From the NCBI GenBank assembly GCA_037903475.1, contig JBAJFG010000621.1, positions 1,178,001 to 1,242,000 on the forward strand: 64,000 nt of DNA. Reading direction: 5' to 3'. This document shows, one piece after another, positions 47,901-59,298 of this stretch. Source of the DNA: Ancylostoma caninum. Its lineage: Eukaryota > Nematoda > Chromadorea > Rhabditida > Ancylostomatidae. Made by a program: the position numbers and the translations under genes. The stretch's first letter is position 1; the number at the start of each line of letters is the position of its first letter. The notes under the pieces were generated by a model. That model searched no databases. It had not been told where the DNA came from and saw only the letters and a program-made list of their open reading frames with translations.

Positions 47901-48834
47901 ATAGGATCTATCATCGAACAAGCTACATGATATCGTGGTGGGAATATACGTATGTATGTACAATACCCTCGCTAAATTCTATAAAAAAATACACTCGGCC
48001 CGCGAAGTTGCGTTCTTTTCGTTCCAAAAAAATGCACTTGGCCCGCGAAGTTGCGTTCTTTTCGTTCCATCTCTATAAGCCTGTTAAGACCCAAAGTACT
48101 GCAAAATAAAACTGATAGAAAGAACCGTAATCGACCCAAAGTTGGTCCCGTATTAGCTGGGCTAACAGTTTTCAGTTTCAGTATGAAATTTTGAGTGTTC
48201 TCGCCTTGCCATAGCTTGGTCCGCCGCATGAGGCGTCGCGTATCGTTCGCGACAGAATCGTTCAAAATAGGAAACGCTCAAATTTCACAATTTAACATGA
48301 AATCCATAGTAAATTGTTGATAGGTAGGTCGAACAGAGATATTCGATTTCCGTGATCTACTCCGAACTTCGATAGATTGATTTTACCAAATTTACAGGGA
48401 AAGGAACGAAAAGAAAGCAACTTCGCGGGTGCAGTGTTCTTTTTTTTAACGAATTGGATAACGAGGGTACTGTACATACAAAGAGGACAAGGCGCCACTT
48501 TCAATTTCCCACATAAGGAGAACCGTTGACGTGAAAAAAAAACAGGGTGTGGTTTAATCAAAGTGACTCCTGGTTGAGTTCTAGCTCTAGGATATTTATG
48601 ATGGACTCCTCTTCGTCGCTATCTAATTTCCTTAGAATTTGCACTCAAAGCCATAATCTCCTGAGGAATACCTCTAAACAGCTCACAAGAAGCTTCCTCA
48701 ATGGACTCGATTTCAGCCCGATAACTATTGACGAGCCCATTTACAAAGCTGGTAAAATGCCGTGCAAGCCATGCCCAACCGGCACAACATGCTCGAAACT
48801 GGGAGGACTGTGTGAAGTTCCCGCTACTCCGTGA
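41912..48834 (+). CDS. Gene B: two-CAP-domain ASP-type secreted protein, tandem paralogue of gene A
   Basis: Exons: 41912-41932 (MMSATWL, candidate leader), a missing exon, then 44455-44603, 45275-45396, 45465-45594, 45687-45772, 45831-45982, 46524-46617, 46712-46787, 46840-46992, 47114-47215, 47410-47498, 48717-48834. Identified CAP exons sum to 1271 nt and are in phase. Exon lengths 86, 94, 76, 102, 89 and 118 equal those of gene A. Domain 1: EFGCKNSLISDEWREK, HWDCTMEEMAEAA, CTYQTCGRQFYVLCLY. Domain 2: CPTCTKDVAED, LDMHNYYRR, GENFWSG, GLGDNLEY, GCAVRTC, VDCRY; tail CKPCPTGTTCSKLGGLC. The HYTQ motif is replaced as in gene A. Introns 2 and 5 are only about 0.67 and 0.54 kb. Intron 10 contains a MITE and an internal duplication. 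Intron 1 (2.5 kb) contains a tandem-repeat block. Secretion is inferred from the family; the full signal peptide was not reconstructed. Confidence 0.9.
42905..43120 (-). repeat. Four 60-63-bp tandem repeats in gene B intron 1, open on the minus strand
   Basis: GGAAAA..CCAAGA.A.GGGTC-like cores occur at about 42905, 42968, 43028 and 43090. On the minus strand the block lies in a 102-codon frame (43161-42853) of about 20-residue repeats such as VGVPVSQGFPKYWTPFGPLF and VGRPISWRFPEHWPPADPFT. No flanking exons were found. Confidence 0.65.
44140..44212. repeat. AT-rich low-complexity tract (TATTATAGATAT units)
   Basis: Irregular TATTATTATAGATATTA repeats, about 300 bases before the first CAP exon of gene B. 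Confidence 0.9.
47513..47900. repeat. Direct repeats in gene B intron 10
   Basis: TGTAAATATTTAAATAGGAT recurs near 47517, 47754 and 47879; the first two copies extend for about 95 bases (GCTCATTTATACATAA) at a period of about 238 bases. Confidence 0.8.
47985..48443. mobile_element. MITE in gene B intron 10
   Basis: Left end AAAAAATACACTCGGCCCGC then GAAGTTGCGTTCTTTTCG; the right end is an inverted diverged copy ending near 48443. The left arm is itself duplicated in direct orientation 46 bp further in (CCCGCGAAGTTGCGTTCTTT twice). Arms are about 45 bp. No coding content. Confidence 0.65.
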
Positions 48835-48867
48835 ACGTGATTCATCTGGCTTGACTCCGTTTATTTT

Positions 48868-49012
48868 CTCCGATGTTTTTTTTTGGGTTTGGGTCGTTTA
48901 TTTTCTCCGATGTTTTTTTTTTGGGTTTGGGTCGTTTATTTTCTCCGATGTTTTTTTTGGGTTTGGGTCGTTTATTTTCTCCGATGTTTTTTTTTTGGGT
49001 TTGGGTCTGATA
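48868..49012. repeat. Four 36-39-bp tandem repeats just downstream of gene B
   Basis: Unit: TTTATTTTCTCCGATG, a T8-T10 run, then GGGTTTGGGTC. It starts about 30 bases after the gene B stop codon, so it probably lies in the 3' UTR. Gene A has only a single related GGTTTGGGTTC-like stretch here. Confidence 0.9.
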
Positions 49013-51007
49013 TAAAGACGAGCATTCACTTCATGTAATTCGTGTTGTCTCTTAACTGATACTGCATCACTGTTGTGCAACCCACAGTCTACTATATGGC
49101 TTCTTCATGTGAAGAAAAGAAATTACCCATGCCTGAAAACAGAGAAATAAAAACTCGGACAGAGCAGAAGGAAAACGGGTTCAGAGATATAAACGAAAAA
49201 GAAGTCCTAAAAAGTGACAAGGGAAAGTTCGTGAAGCCAGACACAATGTCGACCCATGAAAAACTGCGATTTCTCTTTTGCCTCCGTTGGAAAAATCAAG
49301 TTATTGTCGCTCATTATTCGCCAATGATCGACGAATCCGCAATGCAAACAGAATTCGGTAGCGCTGACCAGGTTCGACGAGAATTGACCGGCGGCGGTTC
49401 CGAACCGCGACCAGTGCCGGAATCGCCGTAGTGATCGCCTGATTTTTGCACTTTTTAAACGTAGGTTGATGTGCTTGTTCGCTATTGGTGTAATGTCGCA
49501 TCTTCACTGGATCGTTCAAGCAGGTTGTAAAGACATTTTCCATTGTTATTCTTTCTTTTCCTCCACCACAATATCCATCACATGGAAAATGTGTGGAGAA
49601 AGGTTATTTGTTTGGTTTGTTTCAAATAGCAAACTCTGTTGCATTCACTCGATGTGTTCTTTACTTACGGTTGCTCCATTTATTTTCTGCTAGTAGCATT
49701 CCACACTTGATAGAATCATGAGTAATATGCAATAAAATTCCACGTCTTGATATCCTTGAAGCTGATGTCACAGCTGGAATCGCATGTCATGAATGTCACA
49801 GCTCTAACAGTTGAGAAAAAATATTGCTAGTAAGCCCTCTTTTTCAGTTCAACCGGCAGTGTTAAGGAAAAAACTGAGGGTGAAGCTTGGAAAGCCCCTG
49901 GGTATTTGTATATTATATACATCCACGGTAGTGGGCGATGCAGAAAGTGAGCGAGATGGGGGGGAGTCGCCGGAAAAAAAGTGGGGTATCCGCCGTTTTG
50001 GGAACCCAGATGGAAATAAAATTAATAAAAATGTTAATCATAATAATAAATAGGTAGTAAAAATTATTTCGAAAAAATATTAACAGAAATAAAAAGTTTA
50101 AAATAAACTAATACATGATTTTTATTTGTTTTGCAGAGCAATTTCAAAAATTTGACGGCCCATTCTCCGGGAAGGGGCACCACTGATCCACGAATCTGAT
50201 CACTACTCTGTCCCTACTCCAAATTACATTTAAGAAAAAACAAATTTTCTGCCACGTTCTTGGGTAATCATAGAATGGGATGATTGGCTTTGAAATTTGC
50301 GAAGCAATAGTTCCTTTAGTAGTAGTTTCCTCTCTGTAGAGATCCTTTTCGACTTGTGGATAGTCTTACGTATACCAGTAAAAACGATATCAGTGTATCC
50401 AACCAATAAAGTAGACAAAGCATACATATGGATTTTTCAGTGGAACAGAAGACATGGGGTTCCCAACGGGAAACTGCAACTGTAGTTAATAATGATTGCG
50501 TGAAAATAATATCTCTTGAAGACTTGAACGCGTCGATCCACGCTATCTACATTAGCTTCGTAATTTTAGCGCTACAAAGCCGTGTATGCACGAAAGTTGA
50601 GAGAGCATTCTGGTTCGTTCGGTACTCGCAAGTATGAACGCTTGTTGTATTTTTATTTTCAAATTAATGTTATTTCGCAACTTCATGTCTCGATTATTCA
50701 TTCCTTATGCCTTCATAAACAGTGCATTCAAATCCTCTCCACGAACCGCAACAAACGTTAAGAATGAAGTGTTGTTTTGGTGTGTACCGGCTGATGCTGA
50801 CAACACTTCAACGCTTAGCTAATCTAAACAGAACTGACTGTAGACCAAGAGCTGAAGGTCGGAGCACAGCTTCGTCGTTCGTCCGTGCCAAAACTCACGA
50901 GCCGCTCGGCTTTGCAAGTCAGACGCAAACACGCCGGCGGCGCAAAGTCTGCCGCAGTGTTGCTGTTCTCTGGACCTGTCCAGGAGCGTACTCCACTTAA
51001 TTTCTAT
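49013..51007. other. Region downstream of gene B, no supported gene
   Basis: 49060-49360 is homologous in patches to the region downstream of gene A. A 118-codon frame (49075-49431) is not preserved in the A copy. 49935-50090 is an inverted relative of 39090-39300. The rest, including 50600-51000, shows open frames but no splice-consistent exons. Confidence 0.4.
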
Positions 51008-51017
51008 TTATCTATGT

Positions 51018-52508
51018 TTGACCATTTTCAAGAAATGCGCTTCTTTCCTCTGCCAACCTCTCACTCATATCTTCAATATCTCTTACTTATTGGGGGAGGT
51101 TCCAAGCATATGGAAAGAGGCTATTGTTACAGCGATACCAAAACCATCCAAGGCAAAGTTGGTCTCAGACTTTAGACCCATTAGCGTGACTCCCACCCCT
51201 GCCAAAATTATGGAGAGACTAATAAGAGATAAATTATTAACCTGGTTAAATCGTTTCCATGCTATTCCGGAAGAACAACACGGCTTTGTTCCTGGGGCTT
51301 CCACAGGAAGCAATCTAATTGACTGTATGCATGATTGGACTATTGCTCTTAATTCTGGAAAGGCAGTAGACGTGATATATTTAGATCTTTCGAAAGCGTT
51401 TGATACAGTCCCCTATTCCAAGTTGCTGACTAAGCTTGCCTCCCTAGGTATTAGTGGAAATGTTCTGAGATGGCTAACATCGTTTTTGGAATCCAGGCAC
51501 ATGGTCGTCAAAGTTGGAAAAAGTTTCTCTAAAAGTTACCTCTGCACTAGTGGGGTTCCGCAGGGAGGCGTTTTGTCTCCCCTGCTGTTCCTTATTTACA
51601 TTGCCGACCTTGTCCCCTGTCTGAAGACTTCTCCTTCTGTAAAAGTGCAACTATACGCTGATGACATTAAACTTTATGGTGCATATGGGACTGATGATCG
51701 TTTGGAGGTACAAGCAGCTCTCAATTCTTCTTTACAACAAGCAGTTGAATGGACTTCATCTTGTGGCTTGAAAATTAATCCTGACAAGTGCGCAGTTATG
51801 CATCTAGGAAAAGAGGCACCAGCCGAATATGAAGTATGTGGTATTCCACTGAGAACTTGTGAAACAGTTAGAGACCTGGGCGTCCTGTTTGATTCGAGGT
51901 TGAGTTTTGGTGCGCAAATTGATAGCGCTGTCAGGGCTGCTTTCAGATCTTTATTCATCATATTTCGGAACATTCATACAAAAGATGTAAAAGTGATGCT
52001 TAGAATATACAAGGCTTACGTTCTACCACATCTGGATTATTGTTCATATGTGTGGCACCCTACACTTAAGAAAGAAATGCGGAAAATAGAAAAAGTTCAA
52101 CAGACCTTTTCTAGGCTACTTCTTCATAGGGTTAATCCAGGTATGAATTACCAAAACATGCCAGACTACAAAGAGCGTCTGAAAATCCTCTCACTGCACA
52201 CTCTTCAACATAGAAGAATTTCTAATGACCTTGTCCTCGCTTTCCGTGTGCTTAGAAAAGAAATCAATTTGAAAGCCAGCAAATACTGGATCTTTCGACC
52301 GAGTAATCCTAGGAATAGTGGCTTTAACCTTCACTACAGTAGAGTAAGGAAGCAATGGCACTCCCTCGCTTTCAATTCATTTTTCCACCATACGGCACGG
52401 TGGCTTCAGCTTTTACCAGATAATTTACTGATGTCAAAGAACAGTACGATTTTTCGAAGTGAGTTGAAGAAACTTAATCTTCCTCAGATTCTAGGCCTAG
52501 ATTGCTAG
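51018..52508 (+). CDS. Reverse transcriptase of CR1-like element (copy 3)
   Basis: A 496-codon uninterrupted frame, close relative of copy 1. Motifs: FRPISVTP (52-59), catalytic Asp123 in YLDLSKAFD, GVPQGGVLSP (from 179), YADD (213-216), thumb and tail with YADDIKLYG and HYSRVRKQWH. No stop or frameshift interrupts the polymerase part. The endonuclease and ORF1 are missing because of 5' truncation, so the copy cannot move by itself. The true translation start is absent; the first codon used here is TTG. Confidence 0.92.
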   Translation: MTIFKKCASFLCQPLTHIFNISYLLGEVPSIWKEAIVTAIPKPSKAKLVSDFRPISVTPTPAKIMERLIRDKLLTWLNRFHAIPEEQHGFVPGASTGSNLIDCMHDWTIALNSGKAVDVIYLDLSKAFDTVPYSKLLTKLASLGISGNVLRWLTSFLESRHMVVKVGKSFSKSYLCTSGVPQGGVLSPLLFLIYIADLVPCLKTSPSVKVQLYADDIKLYGAYGTDDRLEVQAALNSSLQQAVEWTSSCGLKINPDKCAVMHLGKEAPAEYEVCGIPLRTCETVRDLGVLFDSRLSFGAQIDSAVRAAFRSLFIIFRNIHTKDVKVMLRIYKAYVLPHLDYCSYVWHPTLKKEMRKIEKVQQTFSRLLLHRVNPGMNYQNMPDYKERLKILSLHTLQHRRISNDLVLAFRVLRKEINLKASKYWIFRPSNPRNSGFNLHYSRVRKQWHSLAFNSFFHHTARWLQLLPDNLLMSKNSTIFRSELKKLNLPQILGLDC

Positions 52509-53024
52509 TTATTGCAGCAGATCTTTACAGGTTTTTGGTCAATTACTGGAACTACTCGTTTCATCGGAGGACTTTTATGCCAGGTCTTGTTCAGAACTAC
52601 ACTGTGCGTGATTATATCGGTACTACTATTGCCTATCCCAGTTAAATTGATCCTACCATTTTTGTGTTTTTACTCATATCTCCGTTTAGTTGCATTGTTA
52701 CTAACAAGTTTAAAGCCATTTTTCCATCTTCTTCATCCTTAGGGCTTTAGCCGTCTGGACAACACATGGGCTGTCCAACGCGCGCGGTCGCGCGCTGTTT
52801 TGTCATTAGAGCGCGCCGAATCGCACCTGGCGTGCTTTCTGTGTGATGGTTAGGCACATACAGATGTCAAAGTGGAGGGTTCTGTTTCCCAGGTGTCATG
52901 AAGTGAGATGACGTCATTTTCTGCGAGATTAGGGTAGAAAGCTTTTGTCCATTGAAGGTTTTGATACTTCTGGTCTGCGGTTTACACGTATTAGTCGTAC
53001 GTAGTCGTAGCAGCACATACCGTC

Positions 53025-53198
53025 TATCCGAAACGAAGAGTCCGCCCAAGCGGTCGAGGATCCAGAGGCAGCCACGCTCGCCAGCAATCCACGTCATCAT
53101 CTCTAATCTCTGCATCACCTTTCATAGTTATCTTTATGATATCAACCAACGATTTGGCTGTGACGTGGACCGCTTGGGCGGACTCGTCGTTTCGGATA
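53025..53198. repeat. Inverted repeat (31-bp arms) inside the long-TIR element
   Basis: 53025-53055 (TATCCGAAACGAAGAGTCCG then CCCAAGCGGTC) and 53168-53198 are reverse complements at 30 of 31 positions, separated by 112 bases. This could be a hairpin or a nested MITE. Confidence 0.8.
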
Positions 53199-53391
53199 CA
53201 CCGTAGGTCTTGTCGTTCTTTGTGGACTCGTAGATGATTCACTTGTGATCTTGAGAATATACTATCGTTTTCGCTCGTTTTCTTTTTTTAGCTGTAGTCT
53301 GATTAACGTGGTTCGAGCCGGCTTGGGTTGAGAAGTAATAAGAATTGTCTTAGTGTTTTTCTTCTGTACTTTCGGTGGAGTTACTTTGAGA

Positions 53392-53911
53392 TGACTGATT
53401 CCGTGTCATGTCCAGCAAGCGTAATTCCAGTTGGAACAGACCATGAAGAGGAGCCTTCTACTTCGAATAAAGGGCAAGGGCAAGTATCTTCCACATTTCT
53501 TCAGCTATAGTTTCTTGCCAACCACCTCAACCACACTGAACAGTTCATACTCAGCATTTGTAATATTCAGACTTACTGTCGCACTAACGCTTTCGGTCAA
53601 CAAGGATAATTTTGTTCGCAGCGACATACAAGTAACGTAGAAAGGAGCTGAAGAGTCTTGAAAGGGCGGAGGTGCGCGATCAAATCAAAGAAGTGTGGCA
53701 GATGAATAATGAAGACGTCAGCATCTGCTTCATTTGCGGAAGACGTGAGCCGCCCTCACGCCAAGAACCCAAAAATCAATGGTTAACATGCTCAAGCACG
53801 AACATTTGCAACGCTACGGCACATCCTGCCTGCACCCAAGGAGCCCAGTCTCGATGCAGTATATGTTACAATGGAGTATGGGTAGAAAAGCCCACCTCTC
53901 AATCTGAATAG
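53392..53911 (+). CDS. Candidate two-exon gene with C/H zinc-finger, carried by the long-TIR element
   Basis: Upstream, an ATG at 53392 opens MTDSVSCPASVIPVGTDHEE and runs to a possible donor (CAAGTATCT) near 53480. Downstream, about 53642-53911 encodes a charged helical segment (KELKSLERAEVRDQIKEV) and then a finger: CFIC, then C, C, HPAC and CSIC spaced as C-x2-C…C…C…H-x2-C…C-x2-C, like PHD/RING-type treble clefs, ending at a stop. The two exons do not join in phase with the boundaries chosen, so the model is provisional. Function is unknown; DNA- or protein-binding in transposition, or a captured host fragment, are both possible. Confidence 0.45.
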
Positions 53912-55256
53912 AATTTTTCAAAAAAAAAAGTGATGGCTCGAGCTTCTTTCAATCGGACATCCAAAAAGGTTCTAGGTGTTGATTGTCAAATAAAGGTTGT
54001 AAGTTTGCTCAAGTAAAGATGTCTTTGTTGTTAGAACATCTGCAGAGGTTCTGCTATGGGAATCTTAATTTTTCGTAACAGAATAGGATTGTATAACAGT
54101 GTTGTGTGAAATCAAATCGCCACCAGCGCTCTTCAATCTATCGATGGTAAGGGATCTGTTTGAAAATAGCTTCAAAAAAGTGTAATAATGTGGTAAGGAA
54201 CATGTCGCTCTATTTACTGACCGCAAATGCGCATCGTGATTGAGTTGTCGAGAATCAACTTGTTCATCTTTTCGCTGTTTGAGACTAGCAGAACAGACAT
54301 TTACATAACGGTGTCAAATGGAAAAGAGTACAAAAATAATGGATAATCACAAACACAACCGAAAAAACACTTAAGCAAACATCCGGAGACTACAACTGAG
54401 CGGTGACCGAATTCAATAATCACATTTCGGCCACAACACGTACGTCCTGGTAATTCAACAGTGGTAGAGCTGAAAGACTGTACGAGTAATTGGTATACTA
54501 ACAGAAAATGTTATCTGAACATATCAGAGTGACGAATGAGTGTTGTGGTGTCAGAGAAGGTGAACATGAGTGAAGCTATTCATATCCTACGAAAGAAATG
54601 TTCTATTTACTTTCTCACACTTCATGACACCTGGGAAACAGAACCCTCCACTTTGACATCTGTATGTGCCTAACCATCACACAGAAACCACGCCCAGGTG
54701 CGATTCGCCGCGCCCCAATGACAAAACAGCGCGCGACCGCGCGCGTTGGACAGCCCATGTGTTGTCCAGACGGCTAAAGCCCATCCTTAGTAGCCCATGG
54801 ATTCCTACCGATATAACCTTTCCTCCACATATGCGTCTCCTTGAACAAGCAGCTACTTTGGACAGTCTCAACAACTGGTGGTAGTCGCTTTAGGACAACG
54901 AAAGCTGGTGAACCCTCGTCCTAGAGGTCCCCCCATACTGTCCGCCCAGGGTCCCTGGCGGATTCGTCCGTTTCGGGTTAAGTTGGTCATCCAAGCCCTG
55001 GTATACCTAGACTTGTATTTTGCGTTCAGATTATGGGAAAAGGATCTCGGTTGAGGACTTTTTCACCTTCTGTAGAGGGAGAGCGGCCTTATGATCCGCC
55101 ACGAGAAGAGATTCGTACCAAAAAATTTTTCATTATTGGAGGAACAGGAGGAAATCTGTTTTCGTTTTCTTGTTTGGGTTACTGTGATATTCTTTTTCTG
55201 TTATTTTGGAGCACCTTTGAGTGTAATCAAATAAATAAATAAATAAATAAATAAAC

Positions 55257-58200
55257 TGTTAAGAACTCTGACTTTTTACAGTCCTCTTCCTCTTCCTCTC
55301 TCTTTCAGGTTAACTTTTCATGCTTTCCTAATACGCGACGTGGAAAATACGTTACCAGTTGCGGAGCAGAATTTTTCATTAAAAAAACCAAGTTTATCGA
55401 TTAAAAAAAAAGGTCTCGCTATAGATATCCCACGTTGTTCTAACACACTAAAAATTTTTACTTGTTCTAGTACACAAAGAATAGTTGCTTGAGCTGAACT
55501 TCTTGACAACTTTTAACTTTTAAATTTTCCAACTTCAATTTGATTTTTTTATATTTTAGCTTCTGATTTTTACTTGAACTAAAGTTCTTAACGTTTCTTG
55601 AGAAGCAACATACATCTCCAATGACTAAAAGAACATGTAACACAATTATTTTATATCGTTCACGGTTATTTTTAGAGGGCGTCATCCCCTTAAACATTTT
55701 CATTCTCTCGCTTGTGATCAGCGTCATAGTTTCCTAATGGCGACATCGCGCTTTAGCAATTAGCGTCTGTGTGCCTTGTTTGGCCGTTTCTTTTTTCATC
55801 AGAGCTGTTTATTTTCGTAACCAATATAAATTAGAGAATGTTCTTGCTAAGTTAAAGCAGCACTAACATCAGCAGGATCATTGTCAAATTGGATGCAACG
55901 TTCTCAGAACCATGACATTCGAAAGTCTCCTCAGCAATTCTTCACTTTGGCTCCTCTATTTTTCCACTTTAACAAGTATCGAATGGAATATCGAATAAAA
56001 AACCGATCAATTATAACCATAACTAACTGCGAGCTGCTTCATTTACAACACTACGCAAGGCTCTTACAAAGTTCGTGACTTTTCAACCGTATTTGCTGAG
56101 AATGTGCAGACCATTTGCCAGGTTCGAAAAACTTCCGGGAACTTTTTCTTCTCAGAGGTCTTCAGCATAAGAGTACCTATAAAACAAGCATGACTAGGGG
56201 TTTGAGAGAATATCGCAAATATTTGTGCACAGTTCACGTCAAATAAGGACAAATTTTTGGATAGGGCATGATTTGCCTACACGAATGGAGATGTTTGCAT
56301 TACTTGGTGAACTAGAAATTACATAAAATTAGTGCTAAAGTAATGAATTTCAGTGCATTCACGTAGAATTTATCTCAAACATTTTCTTCAGACAAAGTTT
56401 CGCAATCTCCGCTTTTGCGTTATTACTTTTTATCCATAAAAAGCTTAGCATTTCCAATTTTTAAGATTAAATCATAGATCATTGATAGCTGAGTGAATTT
56501 TTTGGGAAAAACAACCGACTGTGGTGAAGCCATAGGTAGCGACCATTGCTTTGACGTGATTAGAAGTTGAAAATAAAAAAAAATTAAACATTCCACATGA
56601 TAACTACTCTTGTGCAAGAAGTTAAAGATGTAGTTTGAAAGTGTATATACGTATATGCACCAGATTTCCGACTGAAGGAAGTGAAAGTATGATGAATGAC
56701 AAATCCCTACAAACGCATTTGTTTTTTTTTTTTAATCGTTTGCCTATCCGGAAGACAGCAAAAATGGAATTGCGAGGGTTATGGACCCAAAATAGGCTTG
56801 TATTGGCGGCTTAAGCAAGTATGGAAAATGTTTCTTACATTCGCGCGTAAAAAGAGAGAAAAGGCGCAAATCTGATGACTTCCATAACATCCGGGTTCGA
56901 AAAACCAAGTTTTTATAATCCATGCTTGCTCGGCGACGAACTGACGTCTGCGCTTGTCGTGTTGAACTTTCACCTTGCATGTGTACCACGTCTGCGGGTT
57001 CAAGTTGACAAATAGTGTAGTGGCGAGTAATGGTCCGAGAAAACCGTCGTCTAAGAGCAGCTGCAAACAAACGCGAGTGGAGATACTCGTGCAGTAATAG
57101 CTGTTCAAATTGTAGGAAGAAAAAACGCGACGAGGCCACACGTCGGGACGTGTGATTCCAAGTGTTTTGGTCTCTTTTTTTCTTTAAAATTGAGAATTTT
57201 ACGAGGTATTATGGGCTTATTCTTGTGCGATTGGTGTATGGACCAAGAATAGCATGTAGCAGCACTCCTCGAACTGTTCAGCAACTTGTGTTCGAGCTTA
57301 TAATTAGTATGAAGATATGTGGCTTGTATGCAGCAGCAGAAAGTGGAAAAGTTCAGCCCCATCTAATTAACGCTATCATAAGAGCTTTGCCTCCTAACCA
57401 GTTTTTTACTAAATGTAGAGATACAAATCTGTTAATACTCTTTAAAGAAGTGTACTAGGCTGAAAAACTAGTAAGCGGATTCTGTCAGCAACACATCAAC
57501 CTCTCCCATTTCAGAGCACCAAGTTCCTTGTGAATTGTATGTGTGCAAATAATGAAGACAGATTCCCGGAATGTCCATTTAATATATTGCAAAGAATAAT
57601 TGAATAAAAACGATACGTAATCTTTCGTTTACTACTTCTACATATGCTCAACTCTTCACAGCTTCGTTCCTATGTAGATATGTGGACAGATGACTTACAA
57701 GACCACAAAAACACATAATTAAAAAAGGTTTGTGTACTAATCGCCAGTACTAGCGCAGTTCTGCACATGAGTCGCGGAAATCCTCTAGCAGTATTGAAAA
57801 AGGCGAGAGAAATAGAAACTCCGTAAACAGTAATGACAGGCATGGGTGCGAGTGCACCTCTCCTGGTCGGTATTAATTCTGCAAGCAAGGCTCCTGCCAG
57901 GATACCAACGACTTTGTCGTTGATTTAGCTAGAACTCCAAAGGTACCCGACAGAAAGCCTAGCACAATAATGCCACAATAAGAAGAAGATGTCAAGAATA
58001 ATTATATATCTGATTTTCAAACCACATACGTACATATGTATCCCTTAGAAGAGTAATAGTAATAAACAAGCCCCTCAAAAGTATTGTACTCAGATAATGG
58101 TTGCATGTTGAATAGCGAAGCTATCTGAGTTGTGAAGAGGATTCAGAACTTTCATTGAATTCCAATTACATGTATCTACATACTCTACACAGTGTTCATC

Positions 58201-59298
58201 TCCACAAACATTCATGATCACTACAATATGTACATGAAAAGGTTCGAGATGATAGCGCCTTAATCTCTAACTGAAGTGCTTTCAATCACTGAATTGCGAA
58301 CATGGAGCAGTAAAAGACTGAGAAGGGAAACATTTCTGCGTCTCTTTGAACGCTACGAAAGCTTGGTAAATGATAGTTGCTCCACAATTATATCGCAGCT
58401 AAAATATGCCTAGTTTTTTCTCAACATTTTGCACTCTGAAAAAAAGTAAAAACTTGTCACTATTAAACCACTACAAGTACAGAATTTTGCCATACAGAAT
58501 TTTGCCAAGATATGCGATAATTCGGTAACATTGTTCACTCTAGACGAGAAGTTGCAAAATAATCACACGTATGTAGTCTTATATGCAGTATTCGCTGACT
58601 GTACATGAGCTCTGATCCATCTGCCTCACCTCTAATTATCGCTGATTTTATTATGACATGCGTTCGCGAAAAATGCTATGTATGAGCAGAGATTTCAGAT
58701 GTTGTGGCATCGAATACTTCAAGTTCTACAAACAGTGAACAGCATACAGAGGCCCACTCCATATGGTCCAGTACCGCCAAAGCCTGGGTTGGAGAAGACA
58801 GTTCGTCCAGGAGGTGAGCAGTTGATGGCAGTAGCCACAATAATTTTCATCCTTGGAATTTTGAGTGCTTTGCATCCTGAGAATTGGTCCCAATATTTCG
58901 ACTATGGTTGCACCGCCTAGGTATTGGCATTCTTAAGATGTGAGAAATTAGATGGCTTTCAACATTTTAGCGGAATGAGTGTTGTAGCATGATATGAATG
59001 GGTGTTTTTTTTACAATCTCTCTCTTTCCATTTGACAAAACTTCCAAGCTTTCTGACTCCTTTAAAATTTTTCATTTTCCTTGTCTTGCCATGTCTAGTA
59101 AGGCATCGACTAAACTAGCAGTGCTTAACCTTCTGTGCGCGTTTGATAGATAATCAAGCATTCCGCAAGGCATGAGTGCATGCCGCCTGGAGTTATCACT
59201 TACGTAACGTGACCCGTGACCTCTCAGAAAGGCAGAAGTGCTTATCGTCTGACCGCCAGATATTTTAATGGTCAGCATAGTTGCGCAATTGGGAATAG
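55257..59298. other. Long stretch without supported genes
   Basis: Mostly A/T-rich. On the minus strand 57139-56760 is open in two overlapping frames, with segments such as NPQTWYTCKVKV, and an exon there is conceivable but unproven. 58678-58920 (plus) is an 80-codon frame after a TTTCAG and could be a decayed exon. Neither has partner exons. No RNA gene, CRISPR-like array or clear TIR element was seen. Confidence 0.35.

Larger units (their letters stand above)
52743..54781. mobile_element. Long-TIR DNA transposon, MULE-like, 2039 bp, inserted in CR1-like 3' UTR
   Basis: Terminal inverted repeats of about 163 bp (52743-52905 and 54618-54781) begin GGCTTTAGCCGTCTGGACAA and include GCGCGCGGTCGCGCGC; they differ at only a few positions. 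Nine-base direct repeats CATCCTTAG flank it (52734-52742 and 54782-54790), and removing the element restores one continuous retrotransposon 3' UTR. Long TIRs plus 9-bp duplications suggest the Mutator-like superfamily (inference). The interior carries a hairpin (53025-53198) and a finger-protein frame but no recognisable transposase. Confidence 0.88.
51008..55256 (+). mobile_element. CR1-like non-LTR retrotransposon, 5' truncated (copy 3), interrupted by a TIR element
   Basis: Starts within the N-terminal part of reverse transcriptase (aligned to copy 1 residue about 60) and continues through the frame to its stop at 52508. The 3' UTR is split at 52742 by a 2.04-kb insertion and resumes at 54791. 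It ends with GCACCTTTGAGTGTAATC and an (AAAT)n tail at 55228-55255, the same ending as copy 1. Confidence 0.88.

Noticed and set aside
49075..49431. 118-codon frame downstream of gene B
   Set aside because: The homologous segment downstream of gene A has stops and indels, so coding is not conserved.
56744..57141. Two overlapping minus-strand frames of 120-131 codons
   Set aside because: Both are open over the same DNA with no motif to choose between them and no splice-linked exons.
58678..58920. 80-codon frame with proline-rich segment
   Set aside because: It follows a plausible acceptor, but no partner exon or homology was found.
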